Shown here: positions 4,558-6,327 of the stretch, in pieces
How the letters are laid out: each line of letters starts with the position of its first letter
How positions within the stretch are numbered: position 1 is the stretch's first letter
NCBI GenBank assembly: GCA_937981305.1
Contig: CALJPB010000091.1
Span: forward strand, 1 to 6,327
Length of the DNA stretch: 6,327 nucleotides
DNA from: an uncultured Selenomonas sp.
GTDB lineage: Bacteria; Bacillota; Negativicutes; Selenomonadales; Selenomonadaceae
Direction of reading: 5' to 3'
The notes under the pieces: generated by a model
The model's database searches: none
Seen by the model: the letters and a program-made list of their open reading frames with translations, nothing else
What the model was told of the DNA's origin: nothing
Position numbers and translations under genes: made by a program

Positions 4558-5301
4558 TCACGTTGACTGCACATAGCACGCAGCAAGCTCCGCCGATGTG
4601 AGCGTCCGCCCCGCACCGCGCAGGTCGAGATAGCGCCCCACATCCACGCAGCTGATGCACCCACCCGGCAGAAAGCTCCCCGTATCACACGCAATGATGT
4701 TGTTCCTCAAAAAGAGCGGCGTGTTCCGCCCCATGTCGCGCCCGCCGATCGACTGCGTCGGCGTATGCCCGACAACGACCAGTTCGCTGCCGCGATAGTG
4801 GTCGAGGAACGGCTCACGAATCCACAGCATATCCTCGGCGGTCCGCTCCTTTCGCGTGGGATGCACCCCCGCATGAACGAACAGGATGCGCTGTCCGTCA
4901 TGCTGCACGCGATGACAGAGCGGACGCTCCCGCACGAAGGAGACAAGCTCCTCCGCCTCTGCCGCCGGCAGCGCAGCAAGCTGTTTTTTGGTCACCTTGC
5001 CGCCGTTCATCAGCCAGATGTCAAAATGCCCGCGCAGCGTTCTGCCAAGCCCGTACGCGTCGATGTAGCCGAGCATCATCGCCTCGTGGTTGCCACAGAG
5101 GGCGTGCACATGTGCATGGCGCTCCACCTGCTCCCGTACAAAGCGAAGCACCTCCACCGGTGCGGGACCGCGATCGATGTAGTCGCCGAGAAAGACCAGC
5201 ATATCCTGTTTATCGTCGAATTCGATCTTTTTCCATAGGGCGTGCAGTGCATCCATATGGCCATGCACATCTCCCACAGCAAGTATGCGGCGAAACATCA
5301 T
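4558..5301 (-). CDS. PPP-family serine/threonine-type metallophosphatase
   Basis: Protein of 247 residues, apparently cytoplasmic. It shows the full PPP signature: GDVHG (10-14), GDYIDRG (39-45), GNHE (70-73), HAGV (143-146) and GHT (178-180), with NGG at 99-101 and DTGS at 206-209. These residues hold two metal ions and the phosphate. Bacterial relatives include phage lambda phosphatase, PrpA/PrpB, PrpE and diadenosine tetraphosphatases. The sequence does not show whether it acts on phosphoproteins or nucleotides, so no symbol is given. The start at 5301 is chosen because a G-rich Shine-Dalgarno (AAAGGGGGGG) lies just upstream; an ATG in frame at 5334 would lie before the expected transcription start and has no such site. 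It is the first gene of a two-gene phosphatase operon and is divergent from purB. Confidence 0.9.
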   Translation of the reverse strand: MMFRRILAVGDVHGHMDALHALWKKIEFDDKQDMLVFLGDYIDRGPAPVEVLRFVREQVERHAHVHALCGNHEAMMLGYIDAYGLGRTLRGHFDIWLMNGGKVTKKQLAALPAAEAEELVSFVRERPLCHRVQHDGQRILFVHAGVHPTRKERTAEDMLWIREPFLDHYRGSELVVVGHTPTQSIGGRDMGRNTPLFLRNNIIACDTGSFLPGGCISCVDVGRYLDLRGAGRTLTSAELAACYVQST

Positions 5302-5325
5302 CACGCCCCCCCTTTGATGGATACT

Positions 5326-5354
5326 ATTATACATCTAAATTTATGAAATGAAAA
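5326..5354 (-). promoter_or_regulatory. Candidate promoter of the phosphatase operon
   Basis: On the minus strand a perfect -10 TATAAT (5331-5326) lies 17 bases after TTTTCA (5354-5349), a 4 of 6 match to the -35 consensus. The predicted start near 5319 leaves a leader of about 18 bases holding the G-rich ribosome site. The -35 box is weak, so expression may be modest or need an activator. Confidence 0.55.
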
Positions 5355-5377
5355 TAATAAAAGATAAATTCTTTCTA

Positions 5378-5391
5378 TGATGTATACGTCA
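5378..5391. promoter_or_regulatory. Imperfect palindrome between divergent promoters
   Basis: TGATGTATACGTCA is symmetric at 12 of 14 positions around GTATAC. It lies between the phosphatase -35 box (5354) and the purB -35 box (5411). It may bind a regulator shared by the two units, but short AT-rich palindromes also arise by chance and no known box is recognised. Confidence 0.25.
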
Positions 5392-5410
5392 TCTGCTGTG
5401 CGCCCCGTGA

Positions 5411-5439
5411 TTGACATTCCACGCCGTACGATATATGAT
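5411..5439 (+). promoter_or_regulatory. Promoter of purB
   Basis: Perfect -35 TTGACA (5411-5416), a 17-base spacer and -10 TATGAT (5434-5439). Transcription should start near 5446, leaving a leader of about 38 bases. That is too short for a purine riboswitch, and none is seen. No clear purine-repressor box is visible. Confidence 0.88.
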
Positions 5440-5471
5440 AAGACTGTTGAGTTATGTTCATTTCCATGGAC

Positions 5472-5477
5472 AGGAGG
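5472..5477 (+). promoter_or_regulatory. Ribosome binding site deciding the purB start
   Basis: A perfect AGGAGG six bases before the ATG at 5484. An in-frame ATG at 5454 would lie only about eight bases into the transcript and has no ribosome site, so it is rejected as the start. Confidence 0.85.
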
Positions 5478-5483
5478 ACACAC

Positions 5484-6327
5484 ATGATAGAGAGATATAC
5501 ACGCCCGGAGATGGGGCATCTCTGGTCGCTCCAAAACGAGTGGCAAACCATTCTGAATGTGGAGATTGCCGCGTGCGAAGCGATGGCGGAGCTGGGTGAG
5601 ATCCCCGCCGCCGCCGTGCAGAACATCAAGGAGAACGCCAAGTTCGATGTCGCACGCATCAACGAGATCGAAAAGACCACGGATCACGACATCATTGCAT
5701 TTCTCACGAATCTGGAGGAAAATGTCGGCGAGGACTCGAAGTACATCCACAAGGGGCTGACCTCAAGCGACGTGAAGGATACGGCATACTGCATCATGAT
5801 GCGCGATGCCGCCGCGATCATCCTGGAGGATCTTCATGCGTTCCGCGAAGTGCTGCGCCGCCGTGCCGAGGAGTTCCGCCAGACCCCGTGCATCGGACGC
5901 ACGCACGGCATTCATGCAGAGCCGATGACATTCGGCCTGAAGCTGCTCCTGTGGAGCGGCGAGATCGACCGCGACATCGAGCGTCTGACGCGTGCGAAGG
6001 AGACCGTCTCCGTCGGCAAGCTCTCAGGAGCGGTCGGCACCTACTCCAACATCGACCCGCGCATCGAGGAGCTGACGTGCAAAAAACTCGGGCTCACGCC
6101 CGTCAGCCTCGCCACGCAGGTCATCCAGCGCGACCGTCACGCAGAGTTCGTCACGACCCTCGCCATCCTCGCGGGGACGATGGAGAAGATCGCAACCGAG
6201 ATCCGCAGTCTCCAGCGCACGGACATCCGCGAGGCGGAGGAGTTCTTCAAGCCGGGACAGAAGGGCTCGTCCGCGATGCCGCACAAGCGCAACCCGATCA
6301 ACTGCGAGCGCGTCTCGGGCATGGCAC
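5484..6327 (+). CDS. purB: Adenylosuccinate lyase (3' end beyond window)
   Basis: The first 281 codons of a protein usually about 430-480 residues long; the frame is open to the window edge. The enzyme cleaves SAICAR to AICAR and adenylosuccinate to AMP, releasing fumarate in both purine-synthesis steps. It belongs to the fumarase/aspartase superfamily and works as a tetramer. Visible landmarks are TTDHDIIAF with H68, GLTSSDVKDTA (about 92-102), GRTHGIHAEP with H141, and the superfamily signature GSSAMPHKRNP (about 261-271) carrying the catalytic serine. H68, H141 and the serine at 262 fall at the same numbers as the catalytic residues described for Bacillus subtilis PurB, so the start is likely right and the gene intact so far. 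It has its own consensus promoter and is divergent from the phosphatase operon. Confidence 0.96.
   Translation, partial: MIERYTRPEMGHLWSLQNEWQTILNVEIAACEAMAELGEIPAAAVQNIKENAKFDVARINEIEKTTDHDIIAFLTNLEENVGEDSKYIHKGLTSSDVKDTAYCIMMRDAAAIILEDLHAFREVLRRRAEEFRQTPCIGRTHGIHAEPMTFGLKLLLWSGEIDRDIERLTRAKETVSVGKLSGAVGTYSNIDPRIEELTCKKLGLTPVSLATQVIQRDRHAEFVTTLAILAGTMEKIATEIRSLQRTDIREAEEFFKPGQKGSSAMPHKRNPINCERVSGMA

Noticed and set aside
3332..4576. Long plus-strand open frame (414 residues) opposite the metallophosphoesterase
   Set aside because: It is a shadow frame in GC-rich DNA, with no ribosome site and no recognisable motif; the minus strand carries all catalytic motifs.
5302..5334. Alternative start of the PPP phosphatase at 5334
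   Set aside because: It would lie upstream of the likely transcription start, adds residues not expected before GDVHG, and lacks a ribosome site; the G-rich site at 5315-5306 serves the ATG at 5301.
5454..5483. Alternative purB start at the in-frame ATG 5454
   Set aside because: It is too close to the transcription start and has no ribosome site; AGGAGG at 5472-5477 and the agreement of catalytic residue numbers with B. subtilis PurB favour 5484.
5440..5483. Purine riboswitch upstream of purB
   Set aside because: The leader is only about 38 bases and lacks the three-way-junction aptamer elements and an alternative terminator.

Overview
The window looks like chromosomal DNA of a GC-rich, Gram-negative-type member of the Firmicutes. 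My best guess is the Negativicutes (Selenomonas relatives), which is an inference only. The reasons are GC-rich coding regions with AT-rich gaps, strong AGGAGG-type ribosome sites, clean TTGACA/TATAAT promoters with 17-base spacers, a BirA-type biotin operator of the Firmicutes/proteobacterial style, and a twin-arginine signal on an exported phosphoesterase.

Layout, left to right. Bases 1-8 hold the first codons of a minus-strand gene that leaves the window. It has its own ribosome site and promoter, and a perfect inverted repeat sits over the -35 box. A hairpin terminator (112-143) separates it from a minus-strand biotin operon read bioY-bioD-bioA (2791 down to 152): a biotin transporter S component, dethiobiotin synthetase and DAPA aminotransferase. 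The operon starts from a consensus promoter overlapped by a near-perfect BirA operator (2863-2895), so uptake and late synthesis of biotin are probably repressed together when biotin is plentiful. bioF and bioB are not in the window.

The roughly 400 bases between bioY and the next large gene (2792-3193) are not empty. They hold a compact convergent pair of transcription units that looks like a type I toxin-antitoxin module. On the plus strand an extended -10 promoter drives a short mRNA for a 20-residue hydrophobic peptide ending in Lys-Lys. On the minus strand a near-consensus promoter drives a ~95-base RNA towards it. The two share a bidirectional terminator that covers the end of the peptide gene, and both RNAs start with related imperfect-hairpin sequences. 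A second minus-strand terminator (2908-2933) insulates bioY from this unit.

Further right are two minus-strand metal-dependent phosphatase genes in tandem: a cytoplasmic PPP-family phosphatase (5301-4558), then a Tat-exported metallophosphoesterase (4510-3194). The putative antitoxin promoter begins three bases after the stop codon of the second gene with no terminator between, so transcription of the phosphatase operon could feed antitoxin RNA. Divergent from the phosphatases is purB (adenylosuccinate lyase, plus strand from 5484), with a consensus promoter, cut off by the window end.

The main item for follow-up is the small toxin-antitoxin-like module, which ordinary gene callers would miss.
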